Shown here: piece after piece, positions 10,024 through 19,989 of the stretch
Layout of the letters: each line of letters begins with the position of its first letter
How positions within the stretch are numbered: position 1 is the stretch's first letter
Source: Oreohelix idahoensis
Lineage: Eukaryota > Mollusca > Gastropoda > Stylommatophora > Oreohelicidae
DNA length: 64,000 nt
Reading direction: 5' to 3'
Assembly: GCA_024509875.1 (NCBI GenBank)
Contig: JAMPIV010010581.1
Location: 248,001-312,000, forward strand
Made by a program: the position numbers and the translations under genes
Notes under the pieces: generated by a model
The model's input: the letters and a program-made list of their open reading frames with translations, nothing else
Databases searched by the model: none
What the model was told of the DNA's origin: nothing

Positions 10024-10053
10024 TGGTTGCTCGTTTCCGGGAATTGAACTGAA
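10024..10053 (+). other. Primer-binding site of Gypsy-1
   Basis: TGGTTGCTCGTTTCCGGG starts two bases after the LTR end and runs on into AATTGAACTGAAA. The CCGGGAATTGAAC part looks like the complement of a tRNA T-arm, so the complementarity to a tRNA 3' end may cover about 26 bases rather than the usual 18. I cannot name the tRNA from the sequence alone. Confidence 0.6.
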
Positions 10054-10815
10054 AATCCTGAGCTATGACGACAAATGTGGTCTCGTCCGACGGATTTTTT
10101 ATTTTGAACTTTGAATAGGAAGACAAGACGACAATATCAGCTCGTCTGTAAGATTCTGTATTCTGATATAGAGTAAGGTTGTGATTGTCTCGTGGTTTTG
10201 TGTATCTTTAAAAATAATTTATCCCCTAGACGTAACGATCTGTTTATGGGCGTGCTGACCACACAAACTGATAAGTGTTTTTCCACAGCATTTTGAGTAA
10301 TATACATTTGAGTTACAGGTTGATTTTTTCAGAATATATGTTAACTTATGATTTTGTAATACTAAACGCTGGTAAAGTTTGTGAGTGTATAACATTCACA
10401 GGGGTTTTGAAGAAGTAGGTGTTTGAGCAAAGCTAAGGAGTGCGTTCAGACAATTACGTCCTGTTAATTGCCTCCCTTACACTAACTGTCTTCAGGGGTG
10501 AACTTGATAGTGGATTTAAAATTAAGGGGAATTTTTTCCCTCCTTAAACAAATTTTTGAAATAATTATTTTGTTTCCACTGTAGCAACGTATTTTTCAGT
10601 CAGTAATCTTAACTACCATTTATTTGGCGTAGTCGTCTTCATTATGTGCTTTACTGCCGATTAATAACAGCGATAGTTAGATGCTATATTTTGGAGGAGG
10701 TATCCCAGGTTAAAGTATATCATCTTTTGTTTTGGTATTTTCTCGCTAGGTATAGGAACCAGTGTATCCTTTTTTCCTATTTCTTTCTCGACTAAGTCTC
10801 AGTCACTGACCTATT
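10054..10815 (+). other. Gypsy-1 5' leader without genes
   Basis: About 760 bp lie between the primer-binding site and the gag start. The stretch is AT-rich with many stops in every frame, and I see nothing else in it. Confidence 0.5.
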
Positions 10816-11985
10816 ATGGCAGAGAGGGCGAAGCTTAGACAGCTCCTCAGGGACGAAGCAAGAGAAGAAGGTTTGGGTGGCGAGGAAGCGAAAGCTTTCG
10901 TCAGGGATGAACTTGACAGATATGACGTGGAGAGGAAAGCAGCTGAAGCTAAGGAGGAAAAAGAAGAACTAAGGAGGAAAGAAGAAGCAGCGGAGAGGAA
11001 AGAAGCGGAAGACCGTCTATTACAGCAGAAGAAGATGGATGAGGAAATGGAAATTTGCAGGATGCAGCATGAGTTGGCTCTTAAGACTCTAGAATTCCAA
11101 AGTCGTGGTGCTGCCTCTATCTCCAGCAATGGAGAGTCTTCTCATTCCTCTGTAACTGATCCTCCTAGCGCACAAGCTACTCATCTCACTGCTATGTCTT
11201 TTCCACTAGAATCTTTCCCTTGTCCAAATGAGAAGATTGACACGTATCTAGAAAAATTTGAGAAAATTGCAACTCTGTACGGTTTAGAGAGGTAACGTTG
11301 GAATATGAAGCTTTCCCAGGCGTTGAAAAGCAGTGCGTATGATGTTTACGCCAAACTGGAAAGCAGCCAACAAGACAACTATGATGTGTTGAAGAAAGCG
11401 TTACTAGAGCGCTTTGAAATGAATGCTCGCAAATTTTTGCAACTGTTTCGCAACAGCAGGAAGGAGAGCTCTGAAACTTTCCAGCAGTTCTCGTCTCGGT
11501 TGAACGGATACTTGACAAAGTGCCTTGAGCTTTCACAGCTCCCCTCTACCTATGAAGGTCTGGAGGAATTTGTTATAACAGAACAAATAAAGAACACTTT
11601 GTCTGCTGATACCCGGAGATTTCTAGCTGAGCAGGGTGAAAAAAAGCTTGAAGACATCTTAGAAAAGTCTGAGCGATATCACAATGCGCTGGCTGAACTA
11701 CCGGCCACAAAACGTAAACCGACAGAAGAGCATTTTCGGAAAAATAATCTAGACCAATCTTCTCATGCTTCTAATCAGAATAACCACAGAGAAACTGGAC
11801 CTCAAAACCCCCCTCCTGAAAAATCCAAGTTCTACAAAAACAAGTACCCCAACCACAGTAAACAGTCTGATCAACCCGACCGCCCTACATGGCAGCGCAG
11901 CCAGAAACGTCAAGGTGGCAAAGGGAGAACCCCTGAGCGCGGGACTAATGATCAGAGTGAGCACACCAAGCCTAAACGCATCGGA
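10816..11985 (+). pseudogene. Gypsy-1 gag
   Basis: The frame begins MAERAKLRQLLRDEAREEG. Residues 25-90 are a highly charged Lys/Glu-rich coiled coil. A retrotransposon capsid-like domain follows: FPCPNEKIDTYLEKFEKIA, then YAKLESSQQDNYDVLKKALL, ETFQQFSSRLNGYL and LAEQGEKKLEDIL. A basic Asn/Pro/Lys-rich nucleocapsid tail ends the region, without a CCHC knuckle. A TAA at 11293-11295 interrupts it, but the frame is unchanged on both sides, so it is a single in-frame stop and not an indel. Gag forms the particle that packages the element RNA (family knowledge). Confidence 0.8.
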
Positions 11986-12567
11986 TGCTTATTAACAGTC
12001 TCGCAAGGCGGAATTATTGACAGTGATTACCAACCTGGTGGGGATACACCCTCTACGCGAGGTACTGTTACTTTGAACGGTTCTCAAACTTTTTATTTAT
12101 TTGACACGGGGCTTTCTTATGATTGCGTTGTCGCCAGAAACCTGGTTAAACCCGGTCAAGAGACAGCAGAGACCGTCCAATTTTGTGGAGTTCGTAAGAG
12201 TGATGCACCTTCAGCGCTTCCCATCGCATTGGTGGATATCCACTCTGATTTTGTCAGAGGCGTGATCAAAGCGGCTGTTATGGATGACCCCATCTACCCA
12301 GTCATACTTGGCGGTAGATACGTGTCTATTGGGAAACCGGAAGAGCCGATTGTGGCAGCAGTAACTACAAGAGGGCAAACCAAGAAGGAACGGGAGCCTG
12401 CACCTAATTTGTTACCTATGGAACTTAAAGAAGCGCAACAAAAGGACCCTACTTTGGCACCCTGCTTTAGGAAACTGCCCATGGCTAAGGAACCCAGACA
12501 GCACGGGGACATTTTTTCTAAGGATGGCGTACTTTATCGCAGAACGGGCAAGCCTGACCAAAGTTAG
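11986..12567 (+). pseudogene. Gypsy-1 protease and integrase N-terminal linker
   Basis: It continues in the gag frame. The aspartic protease active site is YLFDTGLSYDCVV (DTG at 12103-12111), followed by a VILGGRYV-like flap and C-terminal region. After a TTRGQTKKERE linker comes the typical integrase lead-in (LKEAQQKDPTLAPCF, FSKDGVLYR). The frame ends at TAG 12565-12567, again in frame with what follows. The protease therefore runs directly into integrase, with no RT between them, as in Gmr1-like elements. Confidence 0.78.
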
Positions 12568-13455
12568 AATCAGCTCCTAGTACCGAAACAGTACAGAAGC
12601 CAAATCCTAGAAATGGGGCACTCTCTTCCCTTCAGCGGACACATGGGACAGAACGCCACAAACCAACGGATAACCACTCATTATTGGTGGCCAGGAGTAA
12701 ATACTGATATTATCAGGTATGTCAAATCATGTGCCCAGTGCCAACGTGTACCACCCAAGCAACGAACACCCCCAGTCTCTTTGGGTGAAATGCCAATAGT
12801 GGGAACACCATTCGAACGGGTTGTGATCGACATTTTAGGACCCTTAGAAAGGACTAAAAGAAGGAACAGGTTTATCCTGACCTTAGTCAATACATGCACT
12901 TTATGGGCAGAAGCTATCCCGCTAACATGCGCAGATGCCAAGCATGTCGCAGAAGCCCTCGTGCAAATTTTCACTCAGTTGGGATTCCCTCAGCAAGTGT
13001 TGACGGATAACGGATCTCCATACCGAAACCTGTTGATGGATGAGATCGTGAAGATCTTGAGGGACCAGCACATCTACACTAAGCCTTATACTCTGGCCAG
13101 AAATGGGCTAGTAGAACGTGTTAACGGCAAGTAAATATGTGTTCTCGCGAAAGAGAGAGAACTGGAAGCAGGAGAGAAAGTTTTGGTGTTACTCCCTACC
13201 GGAAACAACCAACTGAGGATCGGATGGCAAGGGCCATTTACCGGCATGAAAAAGATTTCTAAGGCTAACTACCAGATCTCTATTCAAGGAAAGGAGAAGG
13301 TTTTCCATTTAAATCTGTTAAAGAGATACTTGGAAAGATCAGTGCCAACCTCCGACCATCTCCTGACGATCGCCAAAGCTGACGAAGATGATGATAGTGG
13401 CAGGGAAACTCCACTGCACACACATGAAATCTTTCAAAAATGTCAAAAGCGGTGA
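12568..13455 (+). pseudogene. Gypsy-1 integrase, internally deleted
   Basis: The HHCC zinc-binding domain is at about 12613-12765 (HSLPFSGHMG, WWPG, CAQC). The catalytic triad is Asp in VIDILGP (12829), Asp in LTDNGSPY (13006) and Glu in GLVERVNG (13114), giving the DDx35E spacing. Just after the Glu the frame reaches TAA (13132-13134). It then resumes in the same frame with the C-terminal GPF/Y module (VLVLLPTGNN, IGWQGPFTGMKK, FHLNLLKRYLER). Roughly 100 residues expected between the core and this module are missing, so an in-frame deletion is likely. RT and RNase H are absent downstream. Confidence 0.82.
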
Positions 13456-13646
13456 CGCTCTTTCAAGCGCGCATGGGAGACACTCCAGAGAAAGGAAACT
13501 TTGGGAGTAGACTTGAGTAGGAATTGGAGAAAGATGGAGGGGGGAGATGAGAGGGAAGAGGCCAGACACCCTGAAGCTACGGATATAGGAAATTTATTTC
13601 CATAACGTAGACATGGAGTGATTCCATATCTTAAAGGGGGACGTTC
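13456..13646 (+). other. Gypsy-1 region between integrase and 3' LTR
   Basis: About 190 bp with no RT or RNase H similarity. In Gmr1-like elements this is where RT and RNase H would lie, so about 1.5-2 kb is presumably deleted. Confidence 0.45.
13633..13640 (+). other. Polypurine tract of Gypsy-1
   Basis: AAAGGGGG lies six bases before TGTCACAGAG, the inferred start of the 3' LTR. The spacing and composition fit plus-strand priming in Ty3 elements. Confidence 0.6.
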
Positions 13647-14468
13647 TGTCACAGAGAGTTTTATGATCAATAAATTTTCTATTTTCCTTTCTTTCTCTAC
13701 CCGTGTCCTCTACCTTATTATCCCTCTTTTATTCTTTTTGTATTTTTTCGCATTCGTTCGTTTGCGACTTAAACATTACTATTTTCCCATTCAAACTTTC
13801 GCCGAGTGTCTGTTCTCATTTAGAAACGCACTAGTGGTGTTATTATGTAGATGCCAGGCTCGGGAGGTTACTGCGTTGTAGACGTTAAACTGTGAATATT
13901 CGCTTTCGCCAGACTTATGGGCGACATATCGTCTGCATTTTCACCTGCCACAACGAGTTGCATCGGCTGAGCGCTCAGGTGAGGCACGATAACCGACATC
14001 TCCAAGACGCAGTTTGAGACATTTGTCTAGAAATCCCATCTGACACGGCACTCACTGTTGGCCCTGGTCAGAGTGAGGTGTGAAGACGAGAAGTGTCAGT
14101 TATGGCAAACGTCTAGTAATGGGAAGTGTTAAATGTAAGATGTTTAAGACGGAAAGGGGAGATTATTTCGTTTTGCGAAATAAGTTGGGACCCTTTGTCT
14201 GGTTTAAGATATTAATCAGAGTTTTAAACTAGATTTTCATTCTTACTCCTAAATCTGCAGTAGACAGATCGCCAGGCTAGAAAAATATCTTGCGTATTGA
14301 AAAATCTTTAGTTTCTGGGCAACATTTAGCCGAGTTCTAGACTACCATAATATTGAATTATTCTAGTTCGTGGTGTTAATCTGAACTCCGCCTATGCCGG
14401 TCCCAAGCCCGGATGAAAAAGGAGGAGGGCGGCCTGCATGGAGGCCGTAAGGAGGCAGCCCCTCCACC

Positions 14469-15653
14469 ATGCAAAGGCACAACAGGCCAATCACCTGTTT
14501 GTCTAAAACTATGATTACAAGCAATATAAGAGAGAAAACCGGACTGATTTTAAAGGCGACGAACTGGAACGGACTACGGACTACGACTTATGGAACATGG
14601 AACACAAGAAGTATAAATGGGAAAGAAGAGGAGCTGATGGAAGAGATGAGGAAAGCAAAACTAGAAATCCTGGCTATTACCGAAACAAAGAAAAAGGGAC
14701 AAGGAGTCATGGATCTCGATGGCAACACTCTGCTATACAGTGGTGTACCCACATCTGAAAGAGCTAAAGGGGGCGTGGGTTGCATTGTGGCCAAAAACCA
14801 GAAAGATAGTATCAAGGGATGGAACTTTGTCTCGGAGCGCATTATGGTTGTAAAACTAAAAGAAGGAGAAACCATAGTCAACCTGGTCATAGTGTATGGG
14901 CCAAATGAGGATGAGAGAGCAGAGGTCAAGGAAGAATTCTTCGAGCTGCTTCAAAGGACAGTGGATGACTGCCTAGATGAAATTATCATGCTCGGAGATT
15001 TCAATGCCAGAGTTGGAAATGACCATGCTAGATGGGGTGGAGTTATCGGAAGATATGGAGAAGATACTCTCAATGACAATGGAAAGCGACTCCTCAGATT
15101 CTGCAGTGAGCAGAATCTGATCATTACCAACACAAAGTTCCCCCATAAGCGCATACATGCATATACTAGGTGTGAACCAACAAAGAATGAGAAGTCAGTG
15201 ATCGACTATGCCATTGTTAGGAGGAGCTCATTCAAATATGTCCGGGATGCTAGAGTCTGGAGGGGGCCAGAGATTGGAAGTGATCACTACCTGCTTACAA
15301 TTAAAAGAACAACTGAAAGAGTTGCTCAGCCTAGGAACTGCCCAGCACCACGCAAGAAACCAAGTAAACGAACGGAAGAAATGAGCATTAAGACCTACAA
15401 GCTGAAAGATCCAGAAATTAAGACCAGATATCAGGGGCTTATTGCTACAGCGGTGAGAAACACAGAAGAACAACCTGATGACTTGGAAACCCTGTGGCTT
15501 AAATTCAAGGACATCATAAAGACAGCTGCTGCAGAAGCATGTGGTGAAGTCCGACTTGGGAACAAGAGAAAGAGGACACCTTGGTGGACAGAAGAAGTCA
15601 AAGAGAAAAATAAGAGAGAAGAAAATGGCATGGAAACAATACTTAGGAGCTAA
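14469..15653 (+). CDS. RTE-E endonuclease reading frame (N-terminal half)
   Basis: The 394-residue frame encodes an apurinic/apyrimidinic-type endonuclease. TYGTWNTRSING is near the N-terminus, followed by ITETKKKGQG (Glu), VYGPNEDERAEV, IIMLGDFNARVG (D-x-N catalytic motif), KSVIDYAIVRR and GSDHYLLTI (SDH motif). The enzyme nicks target DNA to prime reverse transcription. The frame ends in KNKREENGMETILRS, where the other frame continues the same protein, so this is the front half of a polyprotein of about 1,000 residues. Similar sequences are often mislabelled craniofacial development protein 2; the nested context shows a LINE. Confidence 0.85.
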   Translation: MQRHNRPITCLSKTMITSNIREKTGLILKATNWNGLRTTTYGTWNTRSINGKEEELMEEMRKAKLEILAITETKKKGQGVMDLDGNTLLYSGVPTSERAKGGVGCIVAKNQKDSIKGWNFVSERIMVVKLKEGETIVNLVIVYGPNEDERAEVKEEFFELLQRTVDDCLDEIIMLGDFNARVGNDHARWGGVIGRYGEDTLNDNGKRLLRFCSEQNLIITNTKFPHKRIHAYTRCEPTKNEKSVIDYAIVRRSSFKYVRDARVWRGPEIGSDHYLLTIKRTTERVAQPRNCPAPRKKPSKRTEEMSIKTYKLKDPEIKTRYQGLIATAVRNTEEQPDDLETLWLKFKDIIKTAAAEACGEVRLGNKRKRTPWWTEEVKEKNKREENGMETILRS

Positions 15654-17547
15654 AAACACAGCAGGACAAAGAGAGAAATATAGAGAATATGTGATACTCA
15701 GAACAGAAGCAAAGAACAAGGTGCTAGCAGCAAAACAGAAGTCCTGGGAAGAATTTGGAGAAAAGCTAGAAAAGGATGCGCAAGAAAACCAGAAATTGTT
15801 CTATAAGACCCTAAAGAACATGAGGAAGGAAAAACAATGTCCTCTTAAATTTATAAAGGACAAGCAAGGCAAATTGCTTACTGCCCCGAAGGAAGTAATG
15901 GAAAGATGGAAAGAATATTTCTCAGAACTCCTTGATGGTGAGCAAGGTAGAGCATCAGAAATGATAACCACTAGCACAGAAGAGGATACAAATGGTGATG
16001 AAGATGACATAAAGATGGAAGAACTGAAGGCAGCACTGGAGAAAATCAAGATGGGCAAAGCAGCAGGGCATGATGGTATAACACCAGAAATGGTTAAGTA
16101 CATGGGAGCATCAGGCGACCTATTACTCCTAAGGGTCCTACAAGCAGCATGGTGCAACAAGGCCATACCAAAGGATTGGGAGATTGCCATCATAACACCG
16201 ATTTTCAAAAAGGGTGACAATCGACAATGTGGAAACCACAGAGGCATATCCCTTCTCAGTGTCCCTGGTAAAATCTACTCTAGAATCCTAGAGCAGAGAC
16301 TCCGATGCCTAGCTGAGCCACAATTGGATGAAGCCCAGTGCGGATTCCGAGCAAACCGAAGTACTCAAGACCTAATCTTCACACTCAGGCAGCTGAGTGA
16401 AAAGGCCCTTGAGTACAAGAGTGAGATCCATCTTTGTTTCATAGATCTGGAAAAGGCGTTTGACAGGGTCCCCTGGAGCAAACTTTGGGACTGTTTGGCA
16501 AGGAAGAACATTCCAGCACCTCTGATACATGCTATACAGAGCTTCTACAAGTCTTGCAGAAATTATGTGAGGACAGCAAACTATAAGTCAGAAGAGTTCA
16601 AGACCACCACTGGTGTAAGACAAGGCGATATCCTGGCACCTTATCTTTTCATACTTCTCATGGACGATGTCATCAAGGCATGTAAGGAGAGAACAAGAAA
16701 GTATTCAGTGGGGTACTGGAAGATGAGACAGGTCTGTATTTCAGAGCTAGCATTTGCTGATGATGTTGTCCTGATTGCTAAATCAGAGACACATCTCCAA
16801 TCCAACCTGCAAGTCTGGAAGGAAGAGCTGGAGAAGAGAGGGATGGTCATAAGCAGCTCTAAAACAAAATCCATGGTGATATCACGAGAAGAAAGAAAAC
16901 ATCAGATTAAGTTGGGAGAACAGGTCCTGGAGCAGGTCGACCACTTTAAATATCTCGGAGCTATTATAGACCGAAAGGGGGGCATCAAAGAAGAGTTGGC
17001 CACTCGAAAAGCAGCGGCTGGGAGACTTTATCAGGCCATAAATCGAGGATTCCTCAGCAAGAAAGAGGTTGGTAAGAAAACGAAGATGGCTGTATACCGC
17101 TCCACCTATGTCCCAGTCTTGACATATGGATGCGAGTCATGGGCAATGACTACAACCCACAAAAGCCAGATCCAAACCTCAGAAATGAGGTATCTGAGGA
17201 AGGTGGTTGAAGTAACAAGAAGAGACATGGTCCGCAACCAGACGATACGTCAAGGCCTAAAATCCCACCCGCTGCAGACCCAAATAGAACAGTCCCAACT
17301 AAGATGGTTTGGCCATGTCTGCAGAATGGGAGAAGATCGGCTACCACGACAAGCATGGGAAACAAAGAGCCAGGGATCCAGACCTCCAGGACGACCCAGA
17401 GTCCGCTGGGAGGACAACATTAGACAATCTTTGAAGGACCGAGGACTAGAATGGAACCAGGCCAGGAAGAAGACAGCTGATAGAATAGTCTGGCGCTCTC
17501 TCTTCCAAACCTCTACACCTCACGGTAGAAGAGGAACGACTAAGTAA
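15541..17547 (+). CDS. RTE-E reverse transcriptase reading frame (C-terminal half)
   Basis: Real similarity begins near 15610 (REKKMAWKQYLGAKN). Reverse transcriptase motifs follow in order: GKAAGHDGITPEMVKY, PIFKKGDNRQCGNHRGISLL, CGFRANRST, CFIDLEKAFDRVPW (motif A Asp), TGVRQGDILAPYLF and FADDVVLIAKS (motif C, FADD). The C-terminal tail includes YGCESWAMTTTHKSQI, RWFGHVCRMG and GRPRVRWEDNIRQSLKDRG, as in RTE polyproteins. It ends at TAA 17545-17547, just before the TAAG tail. A one-base indel separates it from the endonuclease frame; programmed frameshifting is possible but unproven. Confidence 0.88.
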   Translation: MVKSDLGTRERGHLGGQKKSKRKIREKKMAWKQYLGAKNTAGQREKYREYVILRTEAKNKVLAAKQKSWEEFGEKLEKDAQENQKLFYKTLKNMRKEKQCPLKFIKDKQGKLLTAPKEVMERWKEYFSELLDGEQGRASEMITTSTEEDTNGDEDDIKMEELKAALEKIKMGKAAGHDGITPEMVKYMGASGDLLLLRVLQAAWCNKAIPKDWEIAIITPIFKKGDNRQCGNHRGISLLSVPGKIYSRILEQRLRCLAEPQLDEAQCGFRANRSTQDLIFTLRQLSEKALEYKSEIHLCFIDLEKAFDRVPWSKLWDCLARKNIPAPLIHAIQSFYKSCRNYVRTANYKSEEFKTTTGVRQGDILAPYLFILLMDDVIKACKERTRKYSVGYWKMRQVCISELAFADDVVLIAKSETHLQSNLQVWKEELEKRGMVISSSKTKSMVISREERKHQIKLGEQVLEQVDHFKYLGAIIDRKGGIKEELATRKAAAGRLYQAINRGFLSKKEVGKKTKMAVYRSTYVPVLTYGCESWAMTTTHKSQIQTSEMRYLRKVVEVTRRDMVRNQTIRQGLKSHPLQTQIEQSQLRWFGHVCRMGEDRLPRQAWETKSQGSRPPGRPRVRWEDNIRQSLKDRGLEWNQARKKTADRIVWRSLFQTSTPHGRRGTTK

Positions 17548-19099
17548 GTAAGTAAGGTGTTAATCTGTAGTTCTGTGCGGAGGTAAATATTATATATTAG
17601 ATATCTAGAAATTTTGTGAAGTGCTTAAAGTGTTAAATCGCTTATTTCCCTAGTTGGATTTTTGTGGAGATTAATTAAAATATAGTCTGTATTATTTTCT
17701 AGTGATGTGTTTCAGTGGAAAGCAGAATAAAGTATAATTTCTAGCTTAAAACCAGGTAGCTATCAGGAATTAAATTAAACTGCTAAATAATCAGACGAGA
17801 ATATATTTTAAAATTAACTTATAACTGAAATGCTACATCAGTGAGTATTGACGGGATACGTAAGTATTCCTAATTCACGCTGATTGATTTTATGTATATA
17901 ACTTATTTTACGGGAAGTTTTAAATGATAAGTCAAGCTGTACGCTTGCAGTTTAAAAATGTAAATTATAACATGTACCTAGTATGTATAATTATTTTATA
18001 TGTGTTTTTTCCTTTATTCAGTGAATACTGGGGTTAACCCTAACTTTGCCAGCGTTAAGAACTGATGAGTGATATCTGTGAAGAACTAAAACATTTTCCT
18101 TGAAAGCCTTGGTGCATAATCTTTACAAGTACCCTATAGGTTAAATGAAGTAACAGGCCTATTGCGCCATATTTAATTCTTCCTGAGAAAACAACTCAAG
18201 TACATTTTTAGCTTATGTGGCAAGTAACATATTAACGTCAGTAACATTCCGACGGAGTTTTGACTAGTGGTGTGGTGACCGAATAAAGTCCTAACCAGAA
18301 AAAAAGTAGACACCGATCTGACATTCCTCATTTCTAGAAACCTAAGCTATTGACAATATGCTCGCTGTTAATGTTCATGCCTGGACAATTTTAATGTGAC
18401 CTAAACAGTCATCCGAAAAAATAAGAACACCCAAGGAATCGTTCCCTGAAGCAGAGAATTCAACCCGTCTTTTTGGAACTGGGGATTTCTTGGTCAAAGA
18501 CTGCCATTGACGCTTCTGTATGTGAATGTCCTAAAAATTGTGTTTCCAGAAGTGGCTATCAAAGCTGTGAGTATGAACAATTGCACGTGATCACGGCTGA
18601 ATGAATAGAGTGAATGCAGGACTGAGTGATTTCTTTATTGTTGTAATTTTTGGCACCCATTTTGCTGTCTTAACTTTCTTTATGCAAGTATTGCTAACCA
18701 TAATTCCCTTAGCATAGAGCAGAGATATCCAGTCTGTCCATACCTTGATAAAAACGGGGAAAATATTAGACCAAATCATATGTATCTGTGACTCTTTGGG
18801 CTATCATCTTTCTCCTAACGGGACTGTGGGCTAAACATCGAGGGAAGATCATAACTGTGGGTCTATCATTTCTTGTAGCAATTCCTGGATTTGTATGACT
18901 ATTTGTATATGCTTTGATGTAATTTTTATGTGTTGTGATGAAATTTTAGATGATAATTAAAATTTCTCGAGAACTTAATCAGCGCGTTGGTCAGCTCGTT
19001 CCTAATTATCTGTATAATCATTGGTATAGTTTTCCCACGTCTGTACGTCTAACTGTCATCTTGTATGTGCGTGCACGTGAGTGGATAGAAATATATGTG

Positions 19100-19100
<1 letters not shown>

Positions 19101-19138
<38 letters not shown>
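19101..19138. repeat. TA microsatellite in LTR-A2
   Basis: About 36 bp of alternating T and A. The matching place in LTR-A1 (about 9790-9815) is shorter and ends in GTGTGTG, so the tract has expanded in one copy. Confidence 0.8.
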
Positions 19139-19141
<3 letters not shown>

Positions 19142-19350
19142 TTAGACTGTCTGACTCCTCTAAATCTGTCGTAGAAGATATGTGAAAGAGAGAAGATTTC
19201 TCGATTTCAGAGACAGCCTCTATCACAGTCTACCATCTCACTCGTGGAAATCTATTGCTATTACTATCTATCACTGTGACTATCACTTATTCAAATCTAA
19301 TCAGAAGGGACCAACCCAAGTCTTAATTCTCCTATCAAAAATCTACGACA

Positions 19351-19989
19351 CTTAGCTTCGACTGATGGCCAACTTGTACCACACACTTGTTCCACAGATA
19401 TAATACCACCGATTAGTACCACAGACTAGGATCATGAAATTAGTGAGAAACAAATATTCCTTCTGAGTATTGAGTCTCCTGACATGAAAATCAGCCGCCC
19501 TTCCCTTTCATTCCACTATCTCATCTGCCTCAGAACTTTACACTCTCTGAGCATTAATGTTAATCCCAGTGAGCGGCATACACCAATAGCAAGTATATAA
19601 AACCTGTTTACATATACATATGCACTTGTTAAAATGTTAATAATTGTTTTTATTAAGGTGTTTACTATTTTTTTGTAGCGCTCACCTTTCAACCATCTAC
19701 CATATACATGGAGCTGTTGGTTATATCAGGACGTGTTTCATTTATTGTAATATATTTTGTTTGTATTTATTTTATGCTTTATACTATATTATCTGTAGTA
19801 GGTATTTTTCCATTTGTAGTTATAGTTGAACATGGTTTTATTATCCAAAAATGATATTGTCTAAACTGTTATGCATTTAATGTTCATTGGAGGATTATTT
19901 AGACAATCCGTATTTATCTGAGTTGGATCTTCCACCACTGTAGACTGACTCGCATCCTTATGGCCACTGCTTATAAATGAAAAAAGTAC
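19351..19989. other. Stretch without recognised features
   Basis: AT-rich sequence between the end of LTR-A2 and the R2/NeSL-like LINE. The short frame at 19644-19829 is hydrophobic low-complexity sequence. I see nothing supportable here. Confidence 0.5.

Larger units (their letters stand above)
14384..17555 (+). mobile_element. Near full-length RTE-like LINE (RTE-E)
   Basis: The insertion is flanked by the 12-bp duplication GGTGTTAATCTG (14372-14383 and 17556-17567), and the uninterrupted LTR copy has this segment once. The 5' UTR contains GTCCCAAGCCCGGATGAAAA, typical of RTE-like LINEs. Endonuclease and reverse transcriptase reading frames fill the rest. The 3' end is a short TAAG tandem tail rather than poly-A. 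At 3,172 bp it seems complete. One frameshift near 15610-15625 is the only coding break I find, so it is probably a young copy. Confidence 0.9.
13647..19350 (+). repeat. 3' LTR of Gypsy-1 (LTR-A2), split by an RTE-E LINE
   Basis: The LTR starts TGTCACAGAG after the polypurine tract and ends CTACGACA at 19350. The LINE at 14384-17555 is not part of it; without the LINE the LTR is about 2.5 kb. The parts 14207-14383 and 17556-19350 match the truncated 5' LTR. Its first 110 bp are also found, diverged, at 32762-32875. The 3' flank from 19351 (CTTAGCTTCG) is outside the element. No target duplication can be read because the 5' LTR start is lost. Confidence 0.8.

Noticed and set aside
14469..15653. 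Host gene of the craniofacial development protein 2 type
   Set aside because: The frame is the endonuclease of a LINE with target duplication and RT directly downstream.
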